Shown here piece by piece: positions 17,295 to 26,619 of a stretch of DNA of 52,969 nt (position 1 is its first letter; each line of letters opens with the position of its first letter). This DNA comes from Hyphomicrobiales bacterium (lineage in GTDB: Bacteria > Pseudomonadota > Alphaproteobacteria > Rhizobiales > Rhizobiaceae): contig UBQW01000017.1 in the NCBI GenBank assembly GCA_900467745.1, forward strand, positions 88,666 to 141,634, in the 5' to 3' direction. Made by a program: the position numbers and the translations under genes. Under the pieces are notes generated by a model. That model did not search any database and was not told where the DNA came from. It worked only from the letters and a program-made list of their open reading frames with translations.

Positions 17295-18259
17295 CGTCAC
17301 ATCTGAAGAAAGTCGAGCTGCACTGTCATCTGGAGGGTGCCGCGCCCCCGGCGCTCACTTTGGCGCAGGCCCGCAAGTACAATATCGACATCAGCGCCTA
17401 TCTGAAGGACGGCGCCTATGTCTGGCATGATTTCGCAAGCTTCCTTGAGTGCTACGACAAGATCTCCGAGGTCTACAAGACCGACGAGGACTATGCGCTG
17501 CTCACCGAGACCTATCTGGCCGAACTTGCCGCGATCGGCACGATCTATAGCGAGCTCATCGTCTCGCCCGATCACGGCAAGCGCATCGGCCTCGGCGCCG
17601 ACGCCTATATCGCAGGCGTGTGCGAGGGCATCCGCCGCGCCAAAAAGGCGTCGGGCATCGAGGCCCGGCTGATCGTCACCGGCGAGCGCCACTTCGGCCC
17701 CGAGAGCGTCATCGGCGCCGCCGAATACGCCGCAAGCGCCCGCAATCCCCTCATCACTGGCTTCAACCTCGCGGGCGAGGAGCGCATGGGCCGCGTGGCG
17801 GATTATGCCCGCGCCTTCGATATCGCCCGTGACGCCGGCCTCGGCCTCACCATTCACGCCGGCGAAGTCTGCGGCGCCTTCAGCGTTACAGATGCGCTGG
17901 ATGCCGTTCGTCCGGCCCGTATCGGCCATGGCGTGCGCGCCATCGAGGACGCCGATCTCGTCAAGCGGCTCGCCGATCTCGGTACGGTGCTGGAGGTCTG
18001 CCCGGGCTCGAACATCGCGCTCAAGGTCTTCCCGGATTTCCAGTCGCACCCGTTGCGGGCGCTGAAGGATGAAGGCGTGCGCGTCACCATCAGCTCCGAC
18101 GATCCGCCCTTCTTTCACACTTCGCTCGAACGGGAATACGAGCTCGCTTCCTCCGTCTTCGGCTTCAGCGACGCCGAGATCGACGCCATCACCCGCACCG
18201 GCATCGAGGCCGCCTTCGTCGACGAGGCCACGCGCAGCGCGCTTCTGGCCAGGCTCTGA
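17291..18259 (+). CDS. add: Adenosine deaminase
   Basis: A 322-residue zinc hydrolase that converts adenosine or deoxyadenosine to inosine or deoxyinosine. The zinc HxH is in [14 protein letters not shown], the next motifs are [14 protein letters not shown] and the Asp pair in ISSDDPPFF. It starts with GTG in a 4-base overlap with the deoB stop, so the two are translationally coupled. Some proteins of this group act on adenine or other substrates; the motif set and the gene neighbourhood favour adenosine. Confidence 0.9.
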   Translation: MTSHLKKVELHCHLEGAAPPALTLAQARKYNIDISAYLKDGAYVWHDFASFLECYDKISEVYKTDEDYALLTETYLAELAAIGTIYSELIVSPDHGKRIGLGADAYIAGVCEGIRRAKKASGIEARLIVTGERHFGPESVIGAAEYAASARNPLITGFNLAGEERMGRVADYARAFDIARDAGLGLTIHAGEVCGAFSVTDALDAVRPARIGHGVRAIEDADLVKRLADLGTVLEVCPGSNIALKVFPDFQSHPLRALKDEGVRVTISSDDPPFFHTSLEREYELASSVFGFSDAEIDAITRTGIEAAFVDEATRSALLARL

Positions 18260-18275
18260 TCCGTCCCGATCCGGG

Positions 18276-18303
18276 CCAGATTGGGGATCCCAGATTGGGG
18301 ATC
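18276..18303. repeat. 14-bp perfect tandem duplication
   Basis: CCAGATTGGGGATC occurs twice head to tail (18276-18289 and 18290-18303), just after the add stop codon. The duplication is exact, which suggests a recent event or a constrained site. Confidence 0.85.
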
Positions 18304-18311
18304 ATAGGGGC

Positions 18312-18345
18312 AATTTGCCCTCCGCTCTTGCGGCGGAGGCAAATT
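18312..18345. repeat. Long hairpin between add and upp
   Basis: A 13-bp stem with one bulged C (arms 18312-18325 and 18333-18345, inner part CTCCGC/GCGGAG) closes a 7-base loop. No T-tract follows. It could lower read-through from add to upp, protect the upstream mRNA end, or be a small mobile palindrome. Confidence 0.65.
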
Positions 18346-18392
18346 CCGTGGAAGAAACATGCTATAAGAACAGCCAAAGAAAGGGCTCGGCC

Positions 18393-19022
18393 ATGAACGG
18401 CGTAACGGTCATCGATCATCCGCTCGTGCAGCACAAACTCACCATCATGCGGCGCAAGGAAACGTCGACGGGCAGCTTCCGCCGCCTGTTGCGCGAAATC
18501 TCCACGCTCCTGTGTTACGAGGTGACGCGCGATCTCGAGCTGACGATGGCAACCATCGAAACGCCGATGCAGACGATGGAATCGCCGATCCTCGAAGGCA
18601 AGAAGCTGGTCTTCGTGTCGATCCTGCGCGCCGGCAACGGCCTGCTCGAAGGCATGCTGGAGCTGGTTCCATCCGCGCGCGTCTCGCATATCGGCATGTA
18701 TCGCGATCACGACACGCTGCAGCCGGTGGAATACTACTTCAAGGCGCCCGAAGCGCTCGACGAACGCCTGATGATCGTCGTCGATCCGATGCTGGCCACC
18801 GGCAATTCCTCGATCGCCGCCATCCACAAGCTGAAGGAACGCGGCGCGACCAACATCCGCTTCCTCTGCCTGCTCGCGGCCCCCGAGGGCATCAAGAACT
18901 TCCAGGAAGCCCATCCCGACGTGAAGATCTACACGGCCTCGATCGACAGCCATCTCAACGAGAAGGGCTACATCATGCCCGGTCTCGGCGATGCCGGCGA
19001 CCGCATGTACGGCACGAAGTAA
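18393..19022 (+). CDS. upp: Uracil phosphoribosyltransferase
   Basis: A 209-residue cytosolic enzyme that makes UMP from uracil and PRPP. Family marks are the N-terminal [30 protein letters not shown] and the PRPP-binding [13 protein letters not shown]. The length equals the usual 208-210. The ATG at 18393 was chosen by protein homology; the upstream open frame is part of the add region and the hairpin. It receives uracil released by the phosphorylase DeoA acting on (deoxy)uridine. Confidence 0.96.
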   Translation: MNGVTVIDHPLVQHKLTIMRRKETSTGSFRRLLREISTLLCYEVTRDLELTMATIETPMQTMESPILEGKKLVFVSILRAGNGLLEGMLELVPSARVSHIGMYRDHDTLQPVEYYFKAPEALDERLMIVVDPMLATGNSSIAAIHKLKERGATNIRFLCLLAAPEGIKNFQEAHPDVKIYTASIDSHLNEKGYIMPGLGDAGDRMYGTK

Positions 19023-19057
19023 TTAACGAGCCGTTTACCATTTGAAATGTTACATGG

Positions 19058-19080
19058 GGCCTGGACTATGTTTCCAGGCC
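19058..19080 (+). terminator. Hairpin after upp
   Basis: An 8-bp perfect stem GGCCTGGA/TCCAGGCC with a 7-base loop, followed by TTATCT. It sits 36 bases after the upp stop and probably ends the deoB-add-upp transcript. Confidence 0.6.
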
Positions 19081-19183
19081 TTATCTCCTTCCGCCGTTAG
19101 CAACTTTTCAGCAATTGTGGCTTAGCTGCTAAAGATACGGCCGCGCATGATGCACGGTTTATACAGGAAGGATTTCTGTTTCC

Positions 19184-19717
19184 ATGCTCTTGCGTACAGT
19201 CATATTCGCAAGCATCGCAGCGGTGCTTGCCACACAGGTTCCTTCCTTCATCGGAAGCACGCCTACGCGCCCGGAAGGCCCGATCTCCGCCAATTTCGTC
19301 TCCGGCGCGGTCGATCCCACCCCCACGACCGCAATCTCAGGCAATGGCACCAGCATGCGCCTGCAGGCTGATCAACAGGGCCACTACACCGGCGATTTCC
19401 GCATCAACGGCAAGTCGGTCTCCGGCCTGATCGACACCGGCGCCACCTATGTTGCGCTGAACGAGACCATTGCCCGCCGCCTCGGCTATACCGCCAACCA
19501 GCTCGATTTCCGCTATTCGGTCAACACCGCCAACGGCCAGACCAAGGCCGCGCATATCATGCTCGACCGCGTCGAGATCGGCGGCATCCGGGTGCGCGAC
19601 GTCGAGGCTTTCGTCCTGAAGGACGAGGCGCTGTCCTCGACGCTCGTCGGCATGAGCTTCCTGAAGAAGCTCGCCTCCTACGCGGTGGCCGACGGTTCGC
19701 TCAGCATGAAGCAGTAA
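19184..19717 (+). CDS. Retropepsin-like aspartic protease (TIGR02281 type)
   Basis: A 177-residue protein with an N-terminal hydrophobic anchor or signal (residues 5-23) and one retropepsin-like domain: the catalytic DTGA is in GLIDTGATYVALNE (Asp84), and the hydrophobic-hydrophobic-Gly motif is TLVGMSFLKKL. Proteins of this clan AA group are single-domain and must dimerise. They are common next to nucleoside genes in rhizobia but the substrate is unknown. It stops directly against the deoA stop (convergent, adjacent bases). Confidence 0.86.
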   Translation: MLLRTVIFASIAAVLATQVPSFIGSTPTRPEGPISANFVSGAVDPTPTTAISGNGTSMRLQADQQGHYTGDFRINGKSVSGLIDTGATYVALNETIARRLGYTANQLDFRYSVNTANGQTKAAHIMLDRVEIGGIRVRDVEAFVLKDEALSSTLVGMSFLKKLASYAVADGSLSMKQ

Positions 19718-21025
19718 TCAGAAGCGCGATGAAATGACCGGTGGCAGCGCGGGCGCGCTGTCGCCGATCACGTAGTTCGCCTGAAGCGCCGCAGCCGCTA
19801 TCTCCGCCGCATCCTCGCTCGCCGCATGCACGAAGGCGATCGGCTCGCCGCGCTCGACGCGCGTGCCGAGCGGCAGGAGATCGCTGAACCCCACTCGATG
19901 GTCGATCCGGTCATCGGGGTGTCGCCTACCGCCGCCGAGGTCGATCAGACTCATCCCGATATCCCTGCTGTTGCAGGCCGCAAGCCAGCCGCTGCGCGTG
20001 GCCACGACAGGCCGGATGGCTGGCGCAGCCGGCAGATAGCTGTCCGGCTTCTCCATGAGGTCCGACGGGCCGCCCAGCATATGCGCCATGCGCCCGAATA
20101 TATCCGCCGCCTTGCCCGATGACAGCGCCTCGGCTGCCTGCGCCTCGCCATCCTCACGCGAGGATGCCACGCCTGACTGGACGAGCATCTCGGCGGCGAA
20201 GGCGAGAACCACCGTCTCCAGCCTCGTGCCGCTCTTCTCGCCCGCGAGGAACGCGATCGCGTTGCGGATCTCCAGCGCGTTGCCCACGGCATCCGCCAGC
20301 GGTTGGTTCATGTCTGTGATGACGGCAGAGGTCTTCAGCCCGGCTCCATTCGCGACCTCGACCAGCGACCGCGCCAGCTGCTCGGCTTCGTCGGAGGAGG
20401 CCATGAAGGCGCCATTGCCGACCTTTACGTCGAGCACCAGCGTCTGCAGCCCCGCTGCCAGCTTCTTCGACAGGATCGAGGCGGTGATCAGCGGAATGGA
20501 ATCGACCGTCGCCGTCACGTCGCGCACCGCGTAGAGCTTGCCGTCGGCCGGCGCCAGCGCTGCCGTCTGGCCGATGATGGCGCAGCCCGCCTCGCGCACC
20601 ACTTTGCGAAACAGCGCGGCGTCGGGCGTAACCGTATAGCCTGGTATGGATTCCAGCTTGTCGAGCGTCCCGCCGGTGTGGCCGAGCCCGCGCCCCGAGA
20701 TCATCGGCACCGCCAGCCCGCAGGCCGCGGCGATCGGCGCAAGCATCAGCGAGACATTGTCGCCGATGCCGCCGGTCGAATGCTTGTCGGCGATCGGCCG
20801 GTCGAGATCGGTCCAGTCGAGCATGTCGCCGGAGCGCGCCATCGCCATGGTCAGCGAAACGGTCTCCTCGCGGCGCATCCCCTTGAACCACACGGCCATG
20901 GCAAAGGCGCCGATCTGCCCTTCGGAGAGCTTGCCCGCCGCAAGGGCTGCGATGAACGCCTGGATATCGTCATCGGACAGTACCGCGCCGTCGCGCTTGC
21001 GGCGAATGATCTCCTGAGGGATCAT
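19718..21025 (-). CDS. deoA: Thymidine phosphorylase
   Basis: A 435-residue cytosolic enzyme that splits thymidine or deoxyuridine with phosphate into the base and deoxyribose 1-phosphate. The N-terminal block MIPQEIIRRKRDGAVLSDDD and the phosphate-binding loop DKHSTGGIGDNVSL (around residue 85) are typical of the nucleoside phosphorylase II family. It is the last gene of the minus-strand salvage operon and starts 1 base after the deoC stop. Confidence 0.95.
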   Translation of the reverse strand: MIPQEIIRRKRDGAVLSDDDIQAFIAALAAGKLSEGQIGAFAMAVWFKGMRREETVSLTMAMARSGDMLDWTDLDRPIADKHSTGGIGDNVSLMLAPIAAACGLAVPMISGRGLGHTGGTLDKLESIPGYTVTPDAALFRKVVREAGCAIIGQTAALAPADGKLYAVRDVTATVDSIPLITASILSKKLAAGLQTLVLDVKVGNGAFMASSDEAEQLARSLVEVANGAGLKTSAVITDMNQPLADAVGNALEIRNAIAFLAGEKSGTRLETVVLAFAAEMLVQSGVASSREDGEAQAAEALSSGKAADIFGRMAHMLGGPSDLMEKPDSYLPAAPAIRPVVATRSGWLAACNSRDIGMSLIDLGGGRRHPDDRIDHRVGFSDLLPLGTRVERGEPIAFVHAASEDAAEIAAAALQANYVIGDSAPALPPVISSRF

Positions 21026-21026
21026 C

Positions 21027-21803
21027 TCAATAGCTCGCGGCGGTCGCCGGTGCCGATTGCGTGCCTGAGAGAACCGCGAGGATATCGTCGAGCACGCCGG
21101 AAGCGCCGAAGCGGAAGGTCGAGGGCATCGGCCAGTCGGGCGCCATGATCGTTTCGGCGAGGCTCAGATAAAGTGCCGCATCCGCCACCGAGGCAATGCC
21201 GCCCGCCGGCTTGAAGCCGACCTTGCGACCGCTCTGGCGAATGGCGCGCAGCATGATGTCGGCGGCTTCAAGCGTCGCGTTGACGGACACCTTGCCGGTC
21301 GAGGTCTTGATGAAGTCGGCGCCCGCCTCGATCGCCAATTCGGAGGCACGGCGGATCATCGCCGCATCCTTGATCTCGCCGGTCTCAAGAATGACCTTCA
21401 ACAGCACCGCCTCGCCGCATTCGGCGCGCACGGCGGCCACCATGTCGGTGACGGCCCGGCCGCTGCCGGCGATGAACTTGCGATAGGGAATGACGAGGTC
21501 GATCTCATCGGCGCCGTCGGCGATCGCCTCGCGCGTCTCGGCCGCCACGTCGGCGACCTCCATGTCGCCGGAGGGGAAGTTGACCACGGTGGCGATCTTC
21601 ACGGGATGGCCGCTGCCGAGGATCGAGCGCGCATGCGCCACGAAGCGCGGCCAGATGCAGATCGCCGCGCTATTGCCGTAGGGCGTCTGCGCGCGTGCGC
21701 ACAAGGCCTCGATCTGCGCCTCCGTGCAGTCGTCCTTGAGGTTGGTGAGATCAAGCAACGACAGCGCCACGGCCGCCGTTTCCTTCAGCGAGTGATTGCT
21801 CAT
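21027..21803 (-). CDS. deoC: Deoxyribose-phosphate aldolase
   Basis: A 258-residue class I aldolase that cleaves 2-deoxyribose 5-phosphate to acetaldehyde and glyceraldehyde 3-phosphate. The Schiff-base Lys is in DFIKTSTGKVSVNATLE, with EIDLVIPY and GFKPAGGIAS also conserved. Its length matches the longer (DeoC2-like) form. It overlaps punA by 4 bases (ATGA). Confidence 0.95.
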   Translation of the reverse strand: MSNHSLKETAAVALSLLDLTNLKDDCTEAQIEALCARAQTPYGNSAAICIWPRFVAHARSILGSGHPVKIATVVNFPSGDMEVADVAAETREAIADGADEIDLVIPYRKFIAGSGRAVTDMVAAVRAECGEAVLLKVILETGEIKDAAMIRRASELAIEAGADFIKTSTGKVSVNATLEAADIMLRAIRQSGRKVGFKPAGGIASVADAALYLSLAETIMAPDWPMPSTFRFGASGVLDDILAVLSGTQSAPATAASY

Positions 21804-22606
21804 GCGTCATTTCCTCCAGCCGCGATCATCTCTTTCAGGATGGCGGCGAGACGGGCACCGCCGATGGGCGCCATCTCCTTGGTTTCGTCGTGGCTCAGTT
21901 CCGAACCGGTCATTCCGGCCCCATAGTTGGTGATAACGGAAGCAGCCGCAACCCTCATGTCGAGCATTCGGGCGATGATGACTTCAGGCACGGTCGACAT
22001 CCCAACAGCATCTGCGCCGAGAATGCGCGCCATGCGGATTTCCGCCGGCGTCTCGAAGCTCGGGCCCGAGAACCACATGTAGACGCCCTGCGAAAGCGCC
22101 GTCCCCGTCTTCTCCGCCGCCCGCCGCATCGCGTCAGCAAGCCCGGTGTCATAGGCATTGGTCATGCCCACGAAACGCCTGTCGCTTTCCTCGCCGATCA
22201 GCGGGTTGATGCCGGAATAGTTGATATGGTCGGTGATCTGCATCACCGATCCCGGCGCCAGATCCTCGCGCAGCGATCCCGCCGAATTCGTCAGGATCAG
22301 CGCTTCGACGCCGAGCGCCTTCAAGGCCTCAATCGGCCGCCGCATGGCGTTGGCGTCGCCCTTCTCGTAGAAATGCACGCGCCCCGACAGCATGATCACA
22401 GGCACGCCGCCAAGCGTGCCGGCCACGACCTCGCCGGCATGGCCTGAGACGGCGCTGACGGGAAAGCCCGGCACATCCTGATAGGGGATCCGAACCGCAT
22501 CCTTCAGCTCGGCCACGAGCGAGCCAAGCCCGGAGCCGAGGATCACGCCGTAGCGCGGCGATAGCCCGCCGAGCCGCGCCTTCAGCAGGTCGAGCGCCGC
22601 CTGCAT
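21800..22606 (-). CDS. punA: Purine nucleoside phosphorylase, trimeric type
   Basis: A 268-residue enzyme of the class II (trimeric) PNP family that cleaves inosine, guanosine and deoxy forms. Motifs: VILGSGLGSLV for phosphate binding, SGRVHFYEKGD, ILTNSAGSL and GMSTVPEVIIARM, with the base-binding Asn in VITNYGAGM. The ATG at 22606 shares one base with the cdd stop (TGATG), so the genes are coupled. Upstream in-frame codons belong to cdd in another frame. Confidence 0.94.
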   Translation of the reverse strand: MQAALDLLKARLGGLSPRYGVILGSGLGSLVAELKDAVRIPYQDVPGFPVSAVSGHAGEVVAGTLGGVPVIMLSGRVHFYEKGDANAMRRPIEALKALGVEALILTNSAGSLREDLAPGSVMQITDHINYSGINPLIGEESDRRFVGMTNAYDTGLADAMRRAAEKTGTALSQGVYMWFSGPSFETPAEIRMARILGADAVGMSTVPEVIIARMLDMRVAAASVITNYGAGMTGSELSHDETKEMAPIGGARLAAILKEMIAAGGNDA

Positions 22607-22992
22607 CAGAGTTCGGTCTCGAAGCTGAAGGGAAGCAGTTCGTCCATGGTCATGGTCTTCTGCACGCCGGCTTCGTCGCAGAGATAGATTTTCGTTTCCT
22701 TGGAAGCGAATTCCGAAATCTTCTGCCGGCAGCCGCCGCAGGGCGGGCAGAGCGGCAGCTTCTCGGCGATCACGGCCATCTCGACGATCTTCTTCGCCCC
22801 GCCCATGATCATGGCACTGATCGCCGTCGGCTCCGCGCACCAACCCTGTGGGAAGGAGAGGTTCTCGATATTGGCGCCGGTATAGACCTTGCCGTCCTCG
22901 GCGCGGATCGCAGCGCCGACGGGGAATTTTGAGTAGGGCGCGTGAGCGAATGCCATGGCGCCGCGGGCGGCTTCGAAGAGGTCGTGGGACAT
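22606..22992 (-). CDS. cdd: Cytidine deaminase, tetrameric type
   Basis: A 128-residue zinc enzyme that turns cytidine and deoxycytidine into uridine forms. The zinc ligands are Cys52 in WCAEPTA and the pair in PCGGC (Cys85, Cys88); Glu54 is the proton shuttle and NIEN (41-44) binds ribose. The residue after the catalytic Glu is Pro where many tetrameric enzymes have Arg. The ATG at 22992 has GGGAC closely upstream and starts 4 bases after the permease stop at 22997. Confidence 0.94.
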   Translation of the reverse strand: MSHDLFEAARGAMAFAHAPYSKFPVGAAIRAEDGKVYTGANIENLSFPQGWCAEPTAISAMIMGGAKKIVEMAVIAEKLPLCPPCGGCRQKISEFASKETKIYLCDEAGVQKTMTMDELLPFSFETEL

Positions 22993-22996
22993 GGTC

Positions 22997-23968
22997 TTAG
23001 CGTTCCTTGACATAGGGTGCGCCGCCGGCCTTCGGCGGTATGGCTTTGCCGATGAAGCCCGCGAGCAGCACGCAGGTGAGGATATAGGGCAGGGCCTGGA
23101 AGATCTGCACCGGCACTTCGCCGATACCGGGGATAGGCTTGCCCTGCATGAAGTTGCCGAGCGCATCGAGGAAGCCGAACAGCAGGCAAGCGAACATGAC
23201 AGGCACCGGCTTCCACTTGGCGAAGACGAGTGCCGCGAGCGCGATATAGCCCTTGCCGGCCGACATGTCCTTGATGAAGGCGGCCGACTGCGCGATCGCT
23301 AGATACGTGCCGGAGAAGCCGCAGAGAATACCGGCGCAGATGACCGCGCGGTAGCGCAGCCAGCTCACCGAAATGCCGGCGGTATCGACAGCACCAGGAT
23401 TTTCGCCGACGGCGCGCAGACGAAGACCGAAGCGCGTGCGGTAGAGAATCCACCAGGAGAGCGGCACCGCCAGGAAGGCGAGGTAGGTGAGCACGTTGTT
23501 GCCTGAGATGACGTTGGCATAAAGCGGCCCAAGGATCGGCACCTCGCGCACCGCATCAGCCCCCGGAAGCGTGATCGGCGTGAAGCGCGCGTCGCCGGCC
23601 AGCTGCGGCGTGCGCCCGCCCTGGCCGAACCAGGCCTGGCCGAGCACGATGGTGATACCAGCCACGAAGAAGTTGATCGCGACGCCCGAGATGATCTGGT
23701 TGCCGCGGTTGGTGATCGAGGCAAAGCCGTGCACGAAGCTCAGCGCCACCGAGCAGACGATACCGGCGCAAAGTCCCGCCCAGGCGGAATCGGTGAGATA
23801 GGCGACGCAGGCGGCGGCAAAGGCCGAGCCCAGCATCTTGCCCTCGAGCCCGATGTCGAAGACGCCGGCGCGTTCGGAGAAAAGGCCGGCCAGCGCCGTG
23901 AAGATCAGCGGGATCGACAGGCGGATGGTGGAGCTCAGAACGCTGATGAAGATGTCGTAATATTCCAT
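22997..23968 (-). CDS. Nucleoside ABC transporter permease 2
   Basis: A 323-residue polytopic inner-membrane protein of the BPD-type permease family (RbsC/XylH/NupQ-like) with about eight to nine hydrophobic segments. Conserved pieces include GVFDIGLEGKMLGSAFAAA and ITNRGNQIISGVAINFF, typical of the second permease of BMP-type nucleoside importers. It pairs with the permease at 23980 and the ATPase at 25091. The genes are packed 11 bases apart. Confidence 0.93.
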   Translation of the reverse strand: MEYYDIFISVLSSTIRLSIPLIFTALAGLFSERAGVFDIGLEGKMLGSAFAAACVAYLTDSAWAGLCAGIVCSVALSFVHGFASITNRGNQIISGVAINFFVAGITIVLGQAWFGQGGRTPQLAGDARFTPITLPGADAVREVPILGPLYANVISGNNVLTYLAFLAVPLSWWILYRTRFGLRLRAVGENPGAVDTAGISVSWLRYRAVICAGILCGFSGTYLAIAQSAAFIKDMSAGKGYIALAALVFAKWKPVPVMFACLLFGFLDALGNFMQGKPIPGIGEVPVQIFQALPYILTCVLLAGFIGKAIPPKAGGAPYVKER

Positions 23969-23979
23969 CGTCGCGCTCC

Positions 23980-25083
23980 TTACGCCCGCTTGAACTGTTG
24001 GTAGAGACGCACCATCGCCGGCCGGTACATATATTCAAGCGCGCCGGCAAACAGGATCACCAGACCCTGGATCACGAGGATCATCTCGCGGGTGATGTTT
24101 GGCATCTCGAACGAGATCCAGTCGCCGCCCTGGTAAAGGATGCCGAACAGGATGGCCGAGAGCACGATACCGACGGGATGGTTGCGTCCCATCAGCGACA
24201 CCGCGATGCCGACAAAGCCGGCGCCGCCGACGAACTCGACCTGCAGGCGGGCCGACGAGCCCATCACGGGGTTGAGCGCCATCATGCCCGCCAGCGCGCC
24301 CGAAAGCAGCATGGCGATGATGACGATGCGCGCATAGGGAATGCCGGCGTAAGCGGCCGCACTCGGGCTGACGCCGAGCGTGCGCATCTCGAAGCCGAGC
24401 TTGGTACGCCAGATCAGCAGCCAGACGAAATAAGCCGCCACCAGCGCGATGATGAAGGAGACGTTGAACGGAGCGGCACCCAGCTTGGCGCCGAACATGT
24501 CCATGATCCAGCCGAGTTTCGGCAGCTGACCGCCCTCGAGGAAGGTACGGGTCTCGGGCGCCATCTTGCCCGGCACGATCAGTACGTGGACGAGCAGATA
24601 GACCATCAACGCCGCGCCGATATAGTTGAACATGATCGTGGTGATGACGATATGGCTGCCGCGCTTGGCCTGCAGCCAGGCCGGAATGAAGGCCCAGGCC
24701 GCGCCGAACAGGCCGGCGCCGATCACGGCGACCGGCATGGTCACATACCACGGCACGAACTTGTCGAGCGCCAGCGCCACCAGGGCGCAGCCGAGACCGC
24801 CGAGATAGGCCTGGCCCTCGGAGCCGATGTTGAACAGCCCGGCATGGATGGCGACCGCCACGGAAAGTCCGGTGAAGATGAAGCTGGTGGCGTAGTACAG
24901 CGTAAAGCCGATGCCTTCGCCGCTGCCGAGCGCGCCTTCGATCAGAAGCTGCAGCGCGCCGATCGGGCTTTCGCCGATCAGCCAGACGACGAAGCCTGAT
25001 ATCAGGAAGGCGGTGAGAAGGTTCAGGATCGGGATGAGGCCGTAGTTGATCCAGCGGGGTAGGGGAGTGGAAGCAGTGCTCAT
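23980..25083 (-). CDS. Nucleoside ABC transporter permease 1
   Basis: A 367-residue polytopic permease of the same family as its neighbour, with the conserved GLFNIGSEGQAYLGGLG and GPSPSAAAYAGI-like segment (GVSPSAAAYAGI). The ATG at 25083 follows a TGAGG; an upstream codon at 25101 would overlap the ATPase gene by 11 bases and is less likely. With permease 2 it forms the membrane pore of the importer. Confidence 0.93.
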   Translation of the reverse strand: MSTASTPLPRWINYGLIPILNLLTAFLISGFVVWLIGESPIGALQLLIEGALGSGEGIGFTLYYATSFIFTGLSVAVAIHAGLFNIGSEGQAYLGGLGCALVALALDKFVPWYVTMPVAVIGAGLFGAAWAFIPAWLQAKRGSHIVITTIMFNYIGAALMVYLLVHVLIVPGKMAPETRTFLEGGQLPKLGWIMDMFGAKLGAAPFNVSFIIALVAAYFVWLLIWRTKLGFEMRTLGVSPSAAAYAGIPYARIVIIAMLLSGALAGMMALNPVMGSSARLQVEFVGGAGFVGIAVSLMGRNHPVGIVLSAILFGILYQGGDWISFEMPNITREMILVIQGLVILFAGALEYMYRPAMVRLYQQFKRA

Positions 25084-25090
25084 CAAGGCC

Positions 25091-26602
25091 TCACGCGGCA
25101 ATGCCGGCCATCATCAGGCCGAGGGTCTGTTCACCGGCATCGGGCGTCTTCTCACCGACGACATGGCCGGCGAACATGACAAGGATACGGTCTGAAAGGG
25201 CGCGGATTTCGTCGAGCTCGACGGAGACGAGCAAGATCGCCTTGCCCGCGTCGCGCATCTCGATGATCCGGCGGTGAATGAATTCGATGGCGCCGATATC
25301 GACGCCGCGGGTCGGCTGGCCGATGGTCAGCGCCGTCGGATCGCGCTCGATTTCGCGGGCGACGACGATCTTCTGCTGGTTGCCGCCGGAGAAGTTGGCG
25401 GTCTTCAGCCGTGGGTTCGGCGGCCGGATGTCGTATTTCTCGATCTTCTCCATCGCGTCCTTGCGGATCGCTTCGAGATCGAGCAGCGGGCCCTTGCTGT
25501 ATTCAGGTTTGCGGTGATAGCCGAGCACCGAGTTCTCGTATTCCTCGAACTTCAGCACGAGGCCCATATGGTGGCGGTCCTCGGGGATGTGCGCGAGCCC
25601 CAGTTCTCGCAGCCGCGCCGGATCGGCCTTGTCGATCGGCTGGCCATCGAGCAGGATCTCGCCCGAATGCGGCTTGCGGATGCCCGCGATCGCTTCCAAG
25701 AGCTCCGACTGCCCGTTGCCGGCCACGCCAGCCACGCCGACGATCTCGCCGGCGCGTACGTCGAACGATACGTTATCGACCATGACGACGCCACGGTCGT
25801 CCTTCACCGTCAGATTGCGCACCGACAGGATGACCTTGCCGGGATTGGCTTCGCCCTTCTGCACGCGCAAGAGCACGCGGCGGCCGACCATCAGCTCGGC
25901 CAGTTCCTCGACCGTCGTCTCAGCGGTCTTGCGGGTCGCCACCATCTCGCCGCGGCGCATGACCGACACCGTGTCGGTGATCGCCATGATCTCGCGCAGC
26001 TTGTGGGTGATGAGAATGACCGTCTTGCCCTGGTCGCGCAGCACTTTGAGGATGCGGAACAGGTGGTCGGCCTCAGCCGGCGTCAGAACGCCCGTGGGCT
26101 CGTCGAGGATCAGGATCTCGGCGCCGCGATACATGGCTTTCAGGATTTCGACGCGCTGCTGCAGGCCGACGGGGAGCTGCTCGATCAGCGCATCCGGGTT
26201 GACCTCGAGGCCGTATTCCTTTTCCAGCCGCTTCAGCTCGGCGCGGGCCGATGCCACGCCTCTCGCGAGCAGCGCTCCGCCCTCGGCGCCGAGCATGATG
26301 TTCTCGAGCACCGTGAAATTGTCGACCAGCATGAAGTGCTGGTGCACCATGCCGATACCGGTTGCGATCGCCGTCTGGCTGTCCTTGATCGTCACGGCCT
26401 GGCCGTTGACCCGGATCTCGCCCTGATCGGCGTGGTAAAAGCCGTAGATGATCGACATCAGCGTCGATTTTCCGGCTCCGTTTTCCCCGATGATGCCGTG
26501 GATGGATCCCTTGGCGACAGTCAGGTTGATGTCTTTGTTGGCGTGGACGGCACCGAATTTCTTGTCGATGCCCACAAGTTCGATAGCGGGCGTGTCAGTC
26601 AC
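25091..26602 (-). CDS. Nucleoside ABC transporter ATPase, two-domain
   Basis: A 503-residue protein with two nucleotide-binding domains, as in RbsA and BmpB/NupO-type importers. Domain 1 has Walker A GENGAGKST and Walker B ILILDEPTGVL but an altered signature LPVGLQQR. Domain 2 has a degenerate Walker A (GVAGNGQSE), a good signature SGGNQQK and a changed Walker B (LTIGQPTRG). So only one composite site is likely to be fully active, which is common in this family. It lies behind an attenuator hairpin downstream of the binding-protein gene. Confidence 0.94.
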   Translation of the reverse strand: MTDTPAIELVGIDKKFGAVHANKDINLTVAKGSIHGIIGENGAGKSTLMSIIYGFYHADQGEIRVNGQAVTIKDSQTAIATGIGMVHQHFMLVDNFTVLENIMLGAEGGALLARGVASARAELKRLEKEYGLEVNPDALIEQLPVGLQQRVEILKAMYRGAEILILDEPTGVLTPAEADHLFRILKVLRDQGKTVILITHKLREIMAITDTVSVMRRGEMVATRKTAETTVEELAELMVGRRVLLRVQKGEANPGKVILSVRNLTVKDDRGVVMVDNVSFDVRAGEIVGVAGVAGNGQSELLEAIAGIRKPHSGEILLDGQPIDKADPARLRELGLAHIPEDRHHMGLVLKFEEYENSVLGYHRKPEYSKGPLLDLEAIRKDAMEKIEKYDIRPPNPRLKTANFSGGNQQKIVVAREIERDPTALTIGQPTRGVDIGAIEFIHRRIIEMRDAGKAILLVSVELDEIRALSDRILVMFAGHVVGEKTPDAGEQTLGLMMAGIAA

Positions 26603-26619
26603 AGCAGGCTCCAGATACG

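Noticed and set aside
19023..19040. TTAA-N7-TTTA after upp, close to a CtrA box
   Set aside because: It is directly after a stop codon, 140 bases from the next gene and has only 7 of 8 matches; chance occurrence is likely.
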